64,000 nucleotides of DNA, taken from the NCBI RefSeq assembly GCF_010119225.1, contig NZ_WNKF01000001.1:124001-188000 (forward strand). The letters run 5' to 3'. The notes below the pieces were generated by a model. The model saw nothing but the letters and a program-made list of their open reading frames with translations. It ran no database searches and was not told the DNA's origin. The stretch comes from Cyclobacterium roseum (GTDB lineage: Bacteria > Bacteroidota > Bacteroidia > Cytophagales > Cyclobacteriaceae). The position numbers were made by a program, and so were the translations under genes. This document shows, in pieces, positions 63,295-64,000 of the stretch (its first letter is position 1; every line of letters begins with the position of its first letter).

Positions 63295-64000
63295 TTACTT
63301 GATCAGAGAAAATAATATTTCGGGCTCGTCTGTTGTGATGAAATCAACCTTTTTTTCCAGCAGCCAACGCATGTCTTCCTCTTGATTGACCGTCCACGCA
63401 TTTACCGTGAGCCCCAATGTATGGGCCTCTTCTATCCATTGTGGGTTTTCTTTAACGGTCCTAATGTTGTAGTCAAAACCAAAAAAACCATCATCCTTTA
63501 ATTCTTGAGGGGTTTTATCTCCGGTGAGATAAGCGACATTTGCCTCGGGATCCAATTCCAATACCTTCAGGCCAATATCATAGTCAAAGGTGATGTAATC
63601 GATCCATCTTTCTGCTTTCAGTTTTTTTACCAGCTCCACGGATTTTGTGGCTAATTCCTGCCCTCTTTCTTTGGAAATTTGGGAAGGTTTGATTTCGAAA
63701 ATCAATTTGGTGCCGTGTTGAGTCATCCCTTTTTTGATGTATGCTTCCGCCGTTGGTAGTTTCTCTCCGTTGGGAAGTGGCTTTTGCAGGAGTTCGGCAT
63801 AGGTAGCTTCTTCAATCATCATTCCCTCATGGTCGGCATCATGGTTGGCTACCAATATTCCATCTGCCGTCATCCAAACGTCAAATTCCGAACCTTCACA
63901 ACCCATATCTATTGCTTGCTGAAGGGAGGCTAATGAATTTTGTGGGTGGGGGGCCGCTTTCCACGCACCCCGATGAGCAATGACTTTATTGGTATGGAAT
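63295..64000 (-). CDS. Glycerophosphodiester phosphodiesterase, 5' end cut by window edge
   Basis: The open frame continues to the window end. It shows the GDPD signature: VIAHRGAWKAAPHPQNSLAS, the metal glutamate region GCEGSEFDVWMTADGILVANHDAD, LIFEIKPSQ (variant of the E-x-K site) and C-terminal GLTVNAWTVNQEEDMRWLL with DFITTDEP. Such TIM-barrel enzymes hydrolyse glycerophosphodiesters to glycerol-3-phosphate and an alcohol. The start and any signal peptide are outside the window. It forms an operon with the downstream phosphodiesterase. Confidence 0.93.
   Translation of the reverse strand, partial: FHTNKVIAHRGAWKAAPHPQNSLASLQQAIDMGCEGSEFDVWMTADGILVANHDADHEGMMIEEATYAELLQKPLPNGEKLPTAEAYIKKGMTQHGTKLIFEIKPSQISKERGQELATKSVELVKKLKAERWIDYITFDYDIGLKVLELDPEANVAYLTGDKTPQELKDDGFFGFDYNIRTVKENPQWIEEAHTLGLTVNAWTVNQEEDMRWLLEKKVDFITTDEPEILFSLIK

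Overview
The window comes from a Gram-negative bacterium of the Bacteroidota, most likely a marine or aquatic member of the Cytophagales (Cyclobacteriaceae-like). This is inferred from TAnnTTTG promoters with a TTG about 20 bp upstream, a CzcA pump fused to its outer-membrane channel, the N-acyl arginine pathway with a transcarbamylase of the acetyl/succinyl-ornithine type, DUF779, DUF3820 and DUF4625 genes, many lipoproteins and weak Shine-Dalgarno sequences. No rRNA, transposase or CRISPR array was seen.

Left part (1-18.7 kb): the 3' part of an aldehyde dehydrogenase with its DUF779 partner; a convergent heavy-metal efflux operon (CzcA-TolC fusion, then adaptor); an amidohydrolase and an ABM-domain protein; a DUF4097-type adhesin-like protein with an in-frame stop near its end; a penicillin-acylase-family lipoprotein; cytochrome bd oxidase (cydAB); and an exported SMP-30 lactonase followed by a Tat-exported enolase-superfamily enzyme.

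18.7-26.6 kb is accessory DNA with visible gene decay. It holds a PIN toxin/antitoxin pair, small orphan ORFs, a tannase-like lipoprotein, the remains of a short-chain dehydrogenase, a GH79-like glycosidase, a divergent Nudix-derived regulator with a perfect palindrome in the shared promoter region, a truncated outer-membrane protein gene beside a perfect GC-rich hairpin, an orphan contractile-tail tube protein and a degenerate tRNA-like sequence.

26.6-41.3 kb (all minus strand): an acetolactate-synthase-like enzyme overlapping an aldehyde dehydrogenase; a choline-to-glycine-betaine operon (betA, betB, a Na+ symporter closely resembling the animal high-affinity choline transporter CHT1, a nucleoside hydrolase); a PQQ-type sugar dehydrogenase; and a ligase-associated DEXH helicase with its ATP-dependent DNA ligase. 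The symporter has no ATG/GTG/TTG in front of its first membrane helix.

41.3-48.4 kb: a probable zinc- or metal-uptake pair (His-rich DUF4625 lipoprotein and TonB-dependent receptor) whose two promoters share a palindrome over the -33 element, small membrane proteins and an MFS transporter. 48.4-56.7 kb is a compact eight-gene arginine operon (GNAT, argG, argC, argD, N-acylornithine transcarbamylase, argB, argE-like, argH).

57.3-61.7 kb is the most novel-looking locus: an ATP-grasp ligase, a 664-residue protein of unknown family with a papain-like Gln/Cys/His/Asn signature, and a stand-alone alanine racemase whose start overlaps the preceding gene. I infer a small biosynthetic or modification system using D-alanine. 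The window ends with an exported phosphodiesterase carrying a PA14-like domain and a glycerophosphodiester phosphodiesterase cut by the window edge.
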